From the NCBI RefSeq assembly GCF_008728835.1, contig NZ_CP042582.1:5067001-5131000 (forward strand): a DNA stretch of 64,000 nucleotides. Reading direction: 5' to 3'. The DNA comes from Hypericibacter adhaerens (GTDB lineage Bacteria > Pseudomonadota > Alphaproteobacteria > Dongiales > Dongiaceae). The notes beneath the pieces were generated by a model, which saw only the letters and a program-made list of their open reading frames with translations, searched no databases and was not told where the DNA came from. Of the stretch, positions 16,023 to 23,359 are shown in pieces (the stretch's first letter is position 1; each line of letters opens with the position of its first letter). The position numbers and the translations under genes are program-made.

Positions 16023-17237
16023 GTGACGAACCGCCTCGAGCATCGCCCTGTCGCCATCATCGGCGGCGGCCCCGCCGGGCTGATGGCCGCCGAGGTCATC
16101 GCCAGGGCGGGCGTCGCCGTGACCGTTTTCGAGCGGATGCCGAGCCTCGGCCGCAAGCTCATGATGGCGGGCCGCGGCGGCCTCAATCTCACCCATTCCG
16201 AGCCCATCGAGCGTTTCCGCGAGCGCTATGGCGAGGCCGCGGGCTGGATGGGCCCGATCCTGGCGGGCTTCCCGCCGCAGGCCCTGATCGAATGGTGCGA
16301 AGGGCTGGGACAGCCGACCTTCGTCGGCAGCAGCGGCCGCGTCTTCCCGCGCGCGATGAAGGCGAGCCCGTTGCTGCGCGCCTGGATCCGGCGGCTCGAC
16401 AGAATGGGCGTGCGCGTCGTGACCCGCGCCCTTTGGACCGGCTGGAACGAAGAGGGCGCGCTGAGATTCGCGGATGGCAGCACCCACCAGGCGGACGCGA
16501 CGGTGCTGGCGCTCGGCGGCGCTTCCTGGCCGAAGCTGGGCGCCGATGGCGGCTGGACGGCGCTGCTGCCCGGCATCGCGATCGCACCCTTGCGGCCGGC
16601 CAATTGCGGTTTCGAGATCCCCTGGTCGGCGATCTTCCACGCGCGTTTCGCCGGCACGCCACTGAAGCGCGTCGCGCTCTCCTTCGCGGGCCAGACGGTC
16701 CAGGGCGAGGCGGTCGTCACCGCCAAGGGCATCGAGGGCGGCGCCATCTATGCGCTGGCGGCACCCTTGCGCGAGACGATCGCGTGCGAGGGCTCGGCCT
16801 TGCTGCGGATCGACCTGCGCCCCGATCTCACCCCGGCCGCGCTTGCCGAGCAGCTCGGCGTCGCGCGTGGGAGCGCCTCCCTTTCCACCTTCCTGCGCAA
16901 GCGCGCGGGCCTGTCGCCGGTGGCGGTCGGCCTGATTCAGGAGGCGCTCCATGGCGGTGCGACCGAACCGCTGCCGGCGCTGGTGAAGGCGCTCCCCTTG
17001 CGGCTCACGGCCCCCTTCGGCCTCGCGCGCGCGATCTCGACCGCCGGCGGCATCGCCCGCACCGAGCTCGACGACCGGCTCATGCTGCGCAAGAAGCCGG
17101 GCGTCTTCGTGGCCGGCGAGATGATCGACTGGGAGGCGCCCACCGGCGGCTATCTCTTGCAGGGTTGCCTGGCGACCGGCGTCGCCGCGGGCAAGGGCGT
17201 GCTCGCCTGGCTCGCGGCGCAAGGAGCCGCGCGCTAG
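16023..17237 (+). CDS. TIGR03862-type NAD(P)/FAD-dependent oxidoreductase (HI0933/YhiN family)
   Basis: 404 residues. The N-terminal FAD-binding GGGPAGLMAAEV is followed by GRKLMMAGRGGLNLTHSEP, the hallmark of HI0933-like flavoproteins. TVLALGGASWPKLGADGGW lies near residue 160. The C terminus has GVFVAGEMIDWEAPTGGY and LLQGCLATGVAAG, closing the FAD site. The physiological reaction of the family is unknown. GTG start at 16023 with an AAGGAG site just before it. Its stop overlaps the end of a convergent membrane-protein gene by 4 bases. Confidence 0.9.
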   Translation: MTNRLEHRPVAIIGGGPAGLMAAEVIARAGVAVTVFERMPSLGRKLMMAGRGGLNLTHSEPIERFRERYGEAAGWMGPILAGFPPQALIEWCEGLGQPTFVGSSGRVFPRAMKASPLLRAWIRRLDRMGVRVVTRALWTGWNEEGALRFADGSTHQADATVLALGGASWPKLGADGGWTALLPGIAIAPLRPANCGFEIPWSAIFHARFAGTPLKRVALSFAGQTVQGEAVVTAKGIEGGAIYALAAPLRETIACEGSALLRIDLRPDLTPAALAEQLGVARGSASLSTFLRKRAGLSPVAVGLIQEALHGGATEPLPALVKALPLRLTAPFGLARAISTAGGIARTELDDRLMLRKKPGVFVAGEMIDWEAPTGGYLLQGCLATGVAAGKGVLAWLAAQGAAR

Positions 17238-17974
17238 TTCTGTTGCTGTCCCCGCATCAAGGCTCTCCGGCGTTTCAGCGCACGATAGAACCAGTAGCCC
17301 ACGCCGATGGGCGCCGCCACCACCAGCACGCCGTACTGGTAGCTGCGGGCCTGATGCGACATCTCGCCGGAGGCAAGACCCCAGGCCACCACGATCGCGA
17401 CCGCCAGGCTGAGGAGGAAGATGACGCCGATCACACCGAGACCGGCAGGCCCGTTCCAGAAGCCCGGTGCTTGCCGTAGCGACAGGGGGTTGCCGCCATG
17501 GACGGCGGCCGATCGCAGCTGGCCGCCAAAGGCCGCGAGCGAGGGCTGGCCGGCGGCGAGCGGACTGCGGCTCTCCATCAGCCGGTAGCATATCCCGTTG
17601 CGTGTCACGAGCTCGAGGATGAGGTCCATGCCGCTTTCGATCTCGCGCAAATCCGCGATCTCGACGAACGGAACGAGCGCCTGGCGAGGAAAGCCGGCGA
17701 ACGGAATCGAGGGCCGTTCCTCGATCTTGACGCCGCCCGCCTCGATCGCCCAGCGATGGACTCGAAAGGCCGTCAGGCAGACGAGGATGAAAAGCAGGAA
17801 ACCCAGGCCCAGCGACCAGAGGATGACGGCGATGACGGCGTTTCCATCCCCGGCAAAACGGGCCGCAAGCGCGATCACCACCGCTATGCCGAGGATGAAA
17901 CCGAGGCAAGCGAGGACAACCAGCACCACCCGGCGATAAACCGACCGATAGGAGTCTGGCGGCGGCAAGGCCAT
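17234..17974 (-). CDS. Hypothetical membrane protein, four predicted transmembrane segments
   Basis: 246 residues that I do not recognise. Two N-terminal hydrophobic helices (about residues 15-37 and 46-68) and two C-terminal ones (about 180-203 and 212-230) flank a soluble stretch of roughly 110 residues with a PH-like beta pattern (VEIADLREIESGMDLILEL). The basic C terminus KRRRALMRGQQQN points to a cytoplasmic end. The layout resembles small bacterial PH-domain membrane proteins, but this is a guess. It converges on the flavoprotein gene and has no operon partner. Confidence 0.7.
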   Translation of the reverse strand: MALPPPDSYRSVYRRVVLVVLACLGFILGIAVVIALAARFAGDGNAVIAVILWSLGLGFLLFILVCLTAFRVHRWAIEAGGVKIEERPSIPFAGFPRQALVPFVEIADLREIESGMDLILELVTRNGICYRLMESRSPLAAGQPSLAAFGGQLRSAAVHGGNPLSLRQAPGFWNGPAGLGVIGVIFLLSLAVAIVVAWGLASGEMSHQARSYQYGVLVVAAPIGVGYWFYRALKRRRALMRGQQQN

Positions 17975-18065
17975 GTGATTCCCGTCCTATCGCGAGGAAG
18001 AGACCGACCTCCTTATCATCTTTCGCCGTGACGGGACAGGGCCGCGCCAGCGAAGGCCGCGGCGG

Positions 18066-18530
18066 TCAGGAATCCCGCAGATCGAGCGTCATGAAGACGC
18101 TGTTCGGGTCGGGCTTGTAGCCGGCGAAGGGCGCGCATTCGACGAAGCCGTGGCGCGCATAGAGGGCGCGGGCCGGCAGGAAATAGTCCCAGCTGCCTGT
18201 CTCGAGGCTGAGGCGCGTCAGGCCCCGGGCTCTTGCGGCCGCGATGATATGGCGAAGGATCGCGCTGCCGGCGCCCTTGCCGCGCCGGATCCGGTCGATA
18301 TGCATCGACTTGAGCTCGCCCTGGCTGGCCGAAAGCCGCTTCAGCGCGCCGAAGCCCAGAAGCACATCGCCGTCCCAGATCGTCCAGAAATCGATATCGG
18401 GCGACTGCAGGCCGGCGAGGTCGAGCGCGTGGGCGCTGCCGGGCGCGGTCTGCGCCCGGGCGCTGGTGAAATGGTATTGCAGGAGGGCGACCACGCGCGG
18501 ATCGCCGAAATCGCCGGCGATGATCCGCAT
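18066..18530 (-). CDS. GNAT family N-acetyltransferase
   Basis: 154 residues, normal for a single GNAT domain. The acetyl-CoA pyrophosphate-binding motif RRGKGAGSAILRHII lies near residue 88, after the beta-strand LKSMHID, and the C-terminal FLPARALYARHGFVECAPF is typical of the YitI/ElaA-like group. It transfers an acetyl group to an amine of unknown identity. The start at 18530 follows GGGAGG; an ATG 21 bases upstream is less likely. It lies 30 bases downstream of the VOC gene on the same strand, probably co-transcribed. Confidence 0.87.
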   Translation of the reverse strand: MRIIAGDFGDPRVVALLQYHFTSARAQTAPGSAHALDLAGLQSPDIDFWTIWDGDVLLGFGALKRLSASQGELKSMHIDRIRRGKGAGSAILRHIIAAARARGLTRLSLETGSWDYFLPARALYARHGFVECAPFAGYKPDPNSVFMTLDLRDS

Positions 18531-18560
18531 CGTGGCCGCCTCCCTGCCCATGGCCGGCTG

Positions 18561-18947
18561 CTACTTGGCCTTGCTGCAATAGGCGCAGATCTTGTTGCCG
18601 TCGAGGTCGCGGACATAGGCCGCGTAATTGCTGCCGTCGGCCGGCCGCGGGCCGGGCTTGCCTTCGTCCTTGCCGCCCTGGGCGAGGGCCGCCGCATAGA
18701 ATCCGTCGACCGCCTTCCTCGATTTCGCGACGAGCGAGATCATGGTGCCGTTGCCGAAGGTCGCCGCCTTGCGGTTGTAAGGCTTGGTGACGAAGAACTG
18801 CGCCTTGTCCGGCGCCTTCTTCGGTCCGTAGCCGATATAGCGGCCGCCGTCCCCCGTCCGTACGAGACCCAGCGGCGCCAGAGCGGCGTCGTAGAACTTG
18901 GCGGCTTTTTTCACATTGTTGGTGCCGACCATGATGTAGGCAAGCAT
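18561..18947 (-). CDS. VOC family (glyoxalase/bleomycin-resistance fold) protein
   Basis: 128 residues with two beta-alpha-beta-beta-beta repeats of the VOC fold: YIMVGTNNVKKAAKFYDAAL at the start and AYVRDLDGNKICAYC at the end. The latter is the usual metal-ligand strand, although the classical C-terminal glutamate is not evident (KICAYC). Such proteins act as small dioxygenases, isomerases or binding proteins. It is upstream of the GNAT gene and divergent from the sulfolactaldehyde-reductase-like gene. Confidence 0.85.
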   Translation of the reverse strand: MLAYIMVGTNNVKKAAKFYDAALAPLGLVRTGDGGRYIGYGPKKAPDKAQFFVTKPYNRKAATFGNGTMISLVAKSRKAVDGFYAAALAQGGKDEGKPGPRPADGSNYAAYVRDLDGNKICAYCSKAK

Positions 18948-19094
18948 CTGCGTGTTCCCCTTGAGGTGAGATGTCCCGGCTGAAGCCGGTGTTGACGGCC
19001 GACAAAGTGAACCCTCGCCGCTTTTCCTGCAAGGCTGCCTCCGGCGCCAACGGTGCTAAACTCGACGCCGGACAACCAGAGCGAGGAGAGACCC

Positions 19095-19991
19095 ATGGAG
19101 CGGATCGGTTTCATCGGCTTGGGCCGCATGGGACGCCCGATGGCGGGCAACCTGGTTCGCAAGGGATTCGATCTCGCCGTCCATGACATCAACCCGGCGG
19201 CGGTGCGGGCCTTGCAGGAGACAGGCGCGCGGACCGCCAATGGCGTGCCGGGCATCACCGGCGGCAGCGACGTGATCGTCACCATGCTGCCCAGCGGCAC
19301 CGAGGTCGAGGCCGTGCTCGCCGGCCCCGACGGCGTCTTCGCCCATGCCCGCCCCGGCCAGCTCGTCATGGATATGAGCACCATCGAGCCGCGCACCACC
19401 GACCGGCTCGCGGCCGAGGCGGCCAAGCGCGGGCTCGCCTTCGTCGACGCGCCGGTCGGCCGCCTCGCGAGCCATGCCGATCGCGGGGAATCGCTCTTCA
19501 TGGTGGGCGGCAGCGAGGCCGACTTCCGGCGCGTGCTGCCGCTGCTCCAGGCCATGGGCACGACGATCCATCATTGCGGCCCGGTCGGCAGCGGCATCCG
19601 CACCAAGCTGGTCAACAACCTGCTGGCGGTGGCGAGCTGCCAGCTCAATGCCGAGGCGCTGGCGCTCTCGCAGCGCTTCGGGCTCGATCTCGCCAAGACG
19701 CTCGAGATCCTCCACGGCACCACCGCCACCAACGGCCAGCTCAAGATCAACTGGCCCAACAAGGTGCTGGCGGGCGACATCGCGCCGGGCTTCACCATCG
19801 ACCTCGCGCATAAGGACCTGTCGCTGATCCTGGCGGCGGCCGAAACCGAGACCATGGCCCTGCCCATGGTCTCGGCGGCGCGCGAAGCCTTCGCCGACGC
19901 CCGCGGCGCCGGCCATGGTGCCAACGATTTCTCCTCCATCGTCGACTGGTTCTGCTCGCTGACGGGGACGCAGAAGCCGCGGCTGCGGTAG
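19095..19991 (+). CDS. 3-hydroxyisobutyrate dehydrogenase family, sulfolactaldehyde reductase-like (YihU type)
   Basis: 298 residues of the beta-hydroxyacid dehydrogenase family. IGFIGLGRMGRPMAGNL is the Rossmann motif, DMSTIEPRTTDRLA follows, and the active-site segment reads DAPVGR rather than the usual DAPVSG. The catalytic-lysine helix is GSGIRTKLVNNLLAVA, and WPNKVLAGDIAPGFTIDLAH follows. The PVGR and WPNKVL...DLAHKDL segments are the ones I associate with E. coli YihU, the NADH-dependent sulfolactaldehyde reductase of sulfoquinovose breakdown. The start at 19095 follows GAGGAGAG. Sulfopyruvate decarboxylase genes lie downstream, which supports a C3-sulfonate role. Confidence 0.85.
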   Translation: MERIGFIGLGRMGRPMAGNLVRKGFDLAVHDINPAAVRALQETGARTANGVPGITGGSDVIVTMLPSGTEVEAVLAGPDGVFAHARPGQLVMDMSTIEPRTTDRLAAEAAKRGLAFVDAPVGRLASHADRGESLFMVGGSEADFRRVLPLLQAMGTTIHHCGPVGSGIRTKLVNNLLAVASCQLNAEALALSQRFGLDLAKTLEILHGTTATNGQLKINWPNKVLAGDIAPGFTIDLAHKDLSLILAAAETETMALPMVSAAREAFADARGAGHGANDFSSIVDWFCSLTGTQKPRLR

Positions 19992-20003
19992 GGATGCCTA
20001 TCA

Positions 20004-20230
20004 CCCTCTTCTCCCCCGCCATCCTCCTACGCCAAGGCTTCGGAGGATATTAAGGGGGGAGAAGGCCTGCCCTCCGAAGCGCGTAGCGCGAAGGAGGGAT
20101 GCGCAGGCTTAGTCGGAGCGCAGCGGAGACTTAGCCGGAGCCGGATGAGGGGGCTCTTTCAGGAGAAAGCGAGACCTTCGGAACCACCCACCTCACCCTA
20201 CCCTCTCCCCCCGCTATGCGGGCGGAGAGG
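20004..20230. repeat. Cluster of palindromic intergenic repeats
   Basis: This 318-base gap between the reductase gene and comD holds three hairpins. The first has a 10-bp outer stem CTTCTCCCCC (20008-20017) with GGGGGAGAAG (20055-20064) and an inner stem ATCCTCC (20021-20027) with GGAGGAT (20042-20048). The second pairs CCCTCC (20070-20075) with GGAGGG (20093-20098). The third pairs CCTCTCC (20202-20208) with GGAGAGG (20224-20230) and has an inner CCGC-tat-GCGG. A near-direct repeat, CTTAGTCGGAG and CTTAGCCGGAG, lies at 20108 and 20130. They look like REP-type dispersed elements and may also end transcription. Confidence 0.65.
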
Positions 20231-20309
20231 AAAGAGAAAGGCTGGCGCCGACCGCCGCCGCGTGGCAGGAGTCGAAGGGGTCTCAGCGTTCAGGGGAGAG
20301 AGCGCCGGC

Positions 20310-20846
20310 ATGACGGAAGCGGGAGCATCGGGCGGACCGGGCTGGCCGGCGGCGATCCATGCCGCGCTCAAGGCGCACGAGGTGCGCCAGGTGGCCTATG
20401 TGCCCGATGGCGGCCATACCGAGCTGCTGCGGCTGGTGCATGAGGATCCGGCCATGACACCGGTCCTGCTCACCAGCGAGCAGGAAGGCGTCGGCGTGCT
20501 GGCCGGCGCCTGGCTCGGCGGCCAGCGCGGCGTGCTGGTGATGCAGTCGAGCGGCGTCGGCAACTGCGTCAACCTGCTGTCGCTGGTGCGGCTCTGCCAG
20601 TTGCCCTTCCTGGCGCTGGTAACGATGCGGGGCGAATGGGGCGAGTTCAATCCCTGGCAGGCGCCGATGGGCTCGGCCACCGCCGAGGCCTTCGCGCTCA
20701 TGGGCATCCCGGTGCAGCGCGTCGACACGCCCGAGGCGGTGGCGCCGACCGTGAACGCCGCCTGCGCCATGGCCTTCGCCGGCGGCTCGCCGACCGCGGT
20801 GTTGCTGGGGCAGCGGCTGATCGGGGCGAAGGAGTTCCTGAAATGA
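20310..20846 (+). CDS. comD: Sulfopyruvate decarboxylase, alpha subunit-like (TPP enzyme PYR domain)
   Basis: 178 residues covering only the N-terminal (pyrimidine-binding) domain of thiamine-diphosphate enzymes. A catalytic-type glutamate is present in LLTSEQEGVGVLAGAWLGG, and QSSGVGNCVNLLSL near residue 75 is typical of ComD and phosphonopyruvate decarboxylases. The pair with the next gene makes a complete active site that decarboxylates 3-sulfopyruvate to sulfoacetaldehyde. The start at 20310 lies after the palindromic repeats and behind a GGGGAGAG site. The end overlaps comE as ATGA. Confidence 0.83.
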   Translation: MTEAGASGGPGWPAAIHAALKAHEVRQVAYVPDGGHTELLRLVHEDPAMTPVLLTSEQEGVGVLAGAWLGGQRGVLVMQSSGVGNCVNLLSLVRLCQLPFLALVTMRGEWGEFNPWQAPMGSATAEAFALMGIPVQRVDTPEAVAPTVNAACAMAFAGGSPTAVLLGQRLIGAKEFLK

Positions 20847-21430
20847 CGGGCCCCCTCTTCCCGCGCCGCCAGGCCGTGGCGCGGCTCCTGGCCGGCCGGC
20901 GCGATCTCCTGGTGGTGAGCGGCCTCGGCGCCCCCACCTACGATGTCGCCGCCGCCGGCGATCACGAGCGCAATTTCTATCTGTGGGGCGCCATGGGCAG
21001 CGCCGCCCTGGTCGGGCTCGGGCTTGCCCTGGCACAGCCTGCGATACCGGTCCTGGTCGTCACCGGCGATGGCGAGATGCTGATGGGGCTGGGCGGCCTC
21101 GCCACGGTGGCGCTGCGCAACCCGGGCAATCTCTCGATCGTGGTGCTGGATAACGGGCTTTACGGCGAGACCGGCGGCCAGGAAAGCCATACCTCGGGCC
21201 CGACCGACCTGCCCGCTGTGGCGCGCGGCTGCGGTCTTGCCGATGCGCGTACCATTACAAGCGACGCCGAGCTCGCGACGCTGGCGGCGCGGGTCCAGAC
21301 GATCGGCAAGGGCACGCTTTTCGCCCGGGTCCCGATCGACCCCGCCCCCTTGCCTCGCATCCTGCCGCCGCGCGATGGTGTCTATCTTAAGAACCGGATC
21401 CGAGGTGCCTTGGGCCTGTCGCCGCTTTGA
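20843..21430 (+). CDS. comE: Sulfopyruvate decarboxylase, beta subunit-like (TPP-binding domain)
   Basis: 195 residues forming the C-terminal domain of the same enzyme. The thiamine-diphosphate/Mg motif is VTGDGEMLMGLGGLATVA followed by IVVLDNGLYGETGGQ, the GDG...N arrangement, and the TGGQ(E)SHT segment is typical of sulfopyruvate and phosphonopyruvate decarboxylases. Overlap with comD by 4 bases implies coupled synthesis of equal subunit amounts. Phosphonopyruvate is an alternative substrate, but no phosphonate genes are near and a YihU-like reductase is. Confidence 0.85.
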   Translation: MTGPLFPRRQAVARLLAGRRDLLVVSGLGAPTYDVAAAGDHERNFYLWGAMGSAALVGLGLALAQPAIPVLVVTGDGEMLMGLGGLATVALRNPGNLSIVVLDNGLYGETGGQESHTSGPTDLPAVARGCGLADARTITSDAELATLAARVQTIGKGTLFARVPIDPAPLPRILPPRDGVYLKNRIRGALGLSPL

Positions 21431-21486
21431 GTTTTTCTCTGACTGCCGCCGTTGACCGGTGCTGAAGCCAGTATGGGAGGAACCGC

Positions 21487-22620
21487 ATGCCGACCGCCAA
21501 TGTGATCTATCCCGAGTTCGACCGGCCGTTGAGCGAGGATGCCGAGCGCAGCTGGACGCTGCCGGCGCGCTATTATATCGACCCGGCCATCTATGGCGCC
21601 GAGCGGGAGAAGATCTTCTTCCGCAGCTGGCAGTATCTGGGCCACCAGAGCCAGCTCGCCGCGCCCGGCGACTACATCACCGGCTATATCGTCGACCAGC
21701 CCGTCTTCGTCATCTGCGACCGCAACGGCGCGCTCAAGGGCTACTACAATGTGTGCCTACATCGCGCCCATGAGCTGCTGAAAGACACCGGCACCCTCCG
21801 CTCGGCCGCCATCACCTGCCCTTATCATGCCTGGGCCTATGACTTCGAAGGCACACTGAGGGCGGCGCCCAACACCCGGCAGGTCAAGGATTTCGATTTC
21901 GAGGATTTCAAGCTGACGCCGATCCGCGTCGAGCTCCTGGCGGGATTCGTCTTCGTCAATCTCGATCCAGACGCCAGGCCGCTCAAGGACCAGATCGGCT
22001 GGCTCGAGGAGGATCTGCGCCGCCATGTGCCCGACTTCGACAAGCTCAAATTCTTCGAAGGCCGGGCCATCGGCAATGCGACGACCAAGGCCAACTGGAA
22101 GGTCGTGGTCGACAATTATGTCGAATGCTATCACTGCTCGAAGGCCCATCCGGCCTTCGCCGACATGATCGAGATGACGGAATACAAGACCGAGATTATC
22201 GGTCCCGTCTCGCGCCAGCTCGGCCTCAACACCCGGCCGAAGAACAGCGCCTACGATTTCTCGCCGGAGGCGCCGGTCACCCATGCCGCCTTCTGGTTCG
22301 TCTGGCCCAACATCACCTTCAACATGATGCCGGGCGACACCCAGCTCTCGGTCGCGGTGATACAGCCGAAGGGCGTCGAGGAATGCGTGTTCTGGTCGCA
22401 CAATTACCGCCACCAGGCGGAGATCGATCCCGCCAAGGTCGATTACGGCCGCACCGTACTGGGACCCGAGGACACCGGCCTCTGCGAATCGGTGCAGCGG
22501 GGCCTGCATGCCCGCGTCTACAAGCAGGGCCGCATCATCGTCGATCCCACCCATAGCGGCATCGCCGAGCATGGCATCCACCACTTCCACCGCATGGTGA
22601 AAGCGGCGCTCGATCGCTGA
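21487..22620 (+). CDS. Rieske non-heme iron oxygenase, alpha subunit
   Basis: 377 residues. The Rieske 2Fe-2S ligands are Cys90-X-His92 (CLHRAHE) and Cys111-X2-His114 (CPYHAWAYD). The catalytic mononuclear iron site is in DNYVECYHCSKAHPAF with His216 and His221, and the third ligand is probably the Asp in GPEDTGLC. The closest architecture is that of glycine-betaine/carnitine-type monooxygenases rather than aromatic dioxygenases, because no beta subunit follows. It lies 56 bases after comE. In this setting it may hydroxylate or desulfonate a small sulfonate or quaternary amine. No cognate reductase is in the cluster. Confidence 0.9.
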   Translation: MPTANVIYPEFDRPLSEDAERSWTLPARYYIDPAIYGAEREKIFFRSWQYLGHQSQLAAPGDYITGYIVDQPVFVICDRNGALKGYYNVCLHRAHELLKDTGTLRSAAITCPYHAWAYDFEGTLRAAPNTRQVKDFDFEDFKLTPIRVELLAGFVFVNLDPDARPLKDQIGWLEEDLRRHVPDFDKLKFFEGRAIGNATTKANWKVVVDNYVECYHCSKAHPAFADMIEMTEYKTEIIGPVSRQLGLNTRPKNSAYDFSPEAPVTHAAFWFVWPNITFNMMPGDTQLSVAVIQPKGVEECVFWSHNYRHQAEIDPAKVDYGRTVLGPEDTGLCESVQRGLHARVYKQGRIIVDPTHSGIAEHGIHHFHRMVKAALDR

Positions 22621-22670
22621 GGCCGTTCGGGGAAGGGACCGGACGCAGAGGCAGGCGATCCGCGCCGGCC

Positions 22671-23243
22671 TCAGACCGTCGCGATCTGCTTCTTCGCCTG
22701 CCGCAGGATGTCGGCGGAGAGCTTCGGGTCGTTCACGATCCGGGAGAGCGTCAGCGCCCCGATCATCAGGGAGAGGGCCACCAGCGCCCGCTGCTTCGCG
22801 ACCTCGGGCTTGGTCTTGTCGAGCCGTGCCGCGACCATGTCGACCAGCTTCGTGAAGCTGGCGGTCGCCGTGGCGCGGGTATGCTCGTCGCTGCGGGCGA
22901 GCTCGCTGCCGAGGGCGGCGAAGGGGCAGCCGCCCGACGGGTCGTCCCGGTGCTTCGTCGAGAGATAGTTCGCCGCCAGCGCTTCGAGCGCCTTCTGCTC
23001 GCACTTCTGGGAACAGACGGCCAGGAACGAATCCACTTCCGGCTCGACGGCGGCGGCGCAGGCTTCCGCGACGAGCTGCTCCTTCGAATCGAAATGCCGG
23101 TAGAAGCCGCCATGGGTCAGGCCGGCCGCCGCCATCAGCTCCGATAGTCCCGTCTCGCTGATTCCGTGGCGGCGGAATTCGGTCGCCGCCGCCTTGACGA
23201 TCCGCCGCCGGGTCTTGGCGGCCTCTTCCTTCGACTTCCTCAT
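22671..23243 (-). CDS. TetR/AcrR family transcriptional regulator
   Basis: 190 residues. The N-terminal helix-turn-helix spans RRRIVKAAATEFRRHGISE and MAAAGLTHGGFYRHFDSKEQL, followed by an effector-binding domain with GCPFAALGSELARSD, typical of the YxaF/LmrA-like TetR C domain. It is the last gene on the minus strand after the RND pump, 116 bases downstream, so pump and regulator may share transcripts and form a feedback loop. The probable target is the inverted repeat in front of the periplasmic adaptor gene. Confidence 0.9.
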   Translation of the reverse strand: MRKSKEEAAKTRRRIVKAAATEFRRHGISETGLSELMAAAGLTHGGFYRHFDSKEQLVAEACAAAVEPEVDSFLAVCSQKCEQKALEALAANYLSTKHRDDPSGGCPFAALGSELARSDEHTRATATASFTKLVDMVAARLDKTKPEVAKQRALVALSLMIGALTLSRIVNDPKLSADILRQAKKQIATV

Positions 23244-23359
23244 CGCGGCACTGCTTTCTTCGAACCATCCCGTTTTCCGGGATTCCTGTCCCCTCGTCGA
23301 TTGTGAAGTCTACCAGCCCCGAAGCCCGGGCGCTCGCGCGAACCGTGCCTCCGGCTGAG

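Noticed and set aside
20004-20230. CRISPR array or tandem repeat in the gap before comD
   Set aside because: The repeats are hairpins of different sequence, not identical direct repeats with regular spacers, and no cas gene is near.
20843-21430. comD and comE as one frameshifted acetolactate-synthase-like pseudogene
   Set aside because: The split into PYR and PP domains with an ATGA overlap is the natural arrangement of sulfopyruvate and phosphonopyruvate decarboxylase subunits; both parts are intact.
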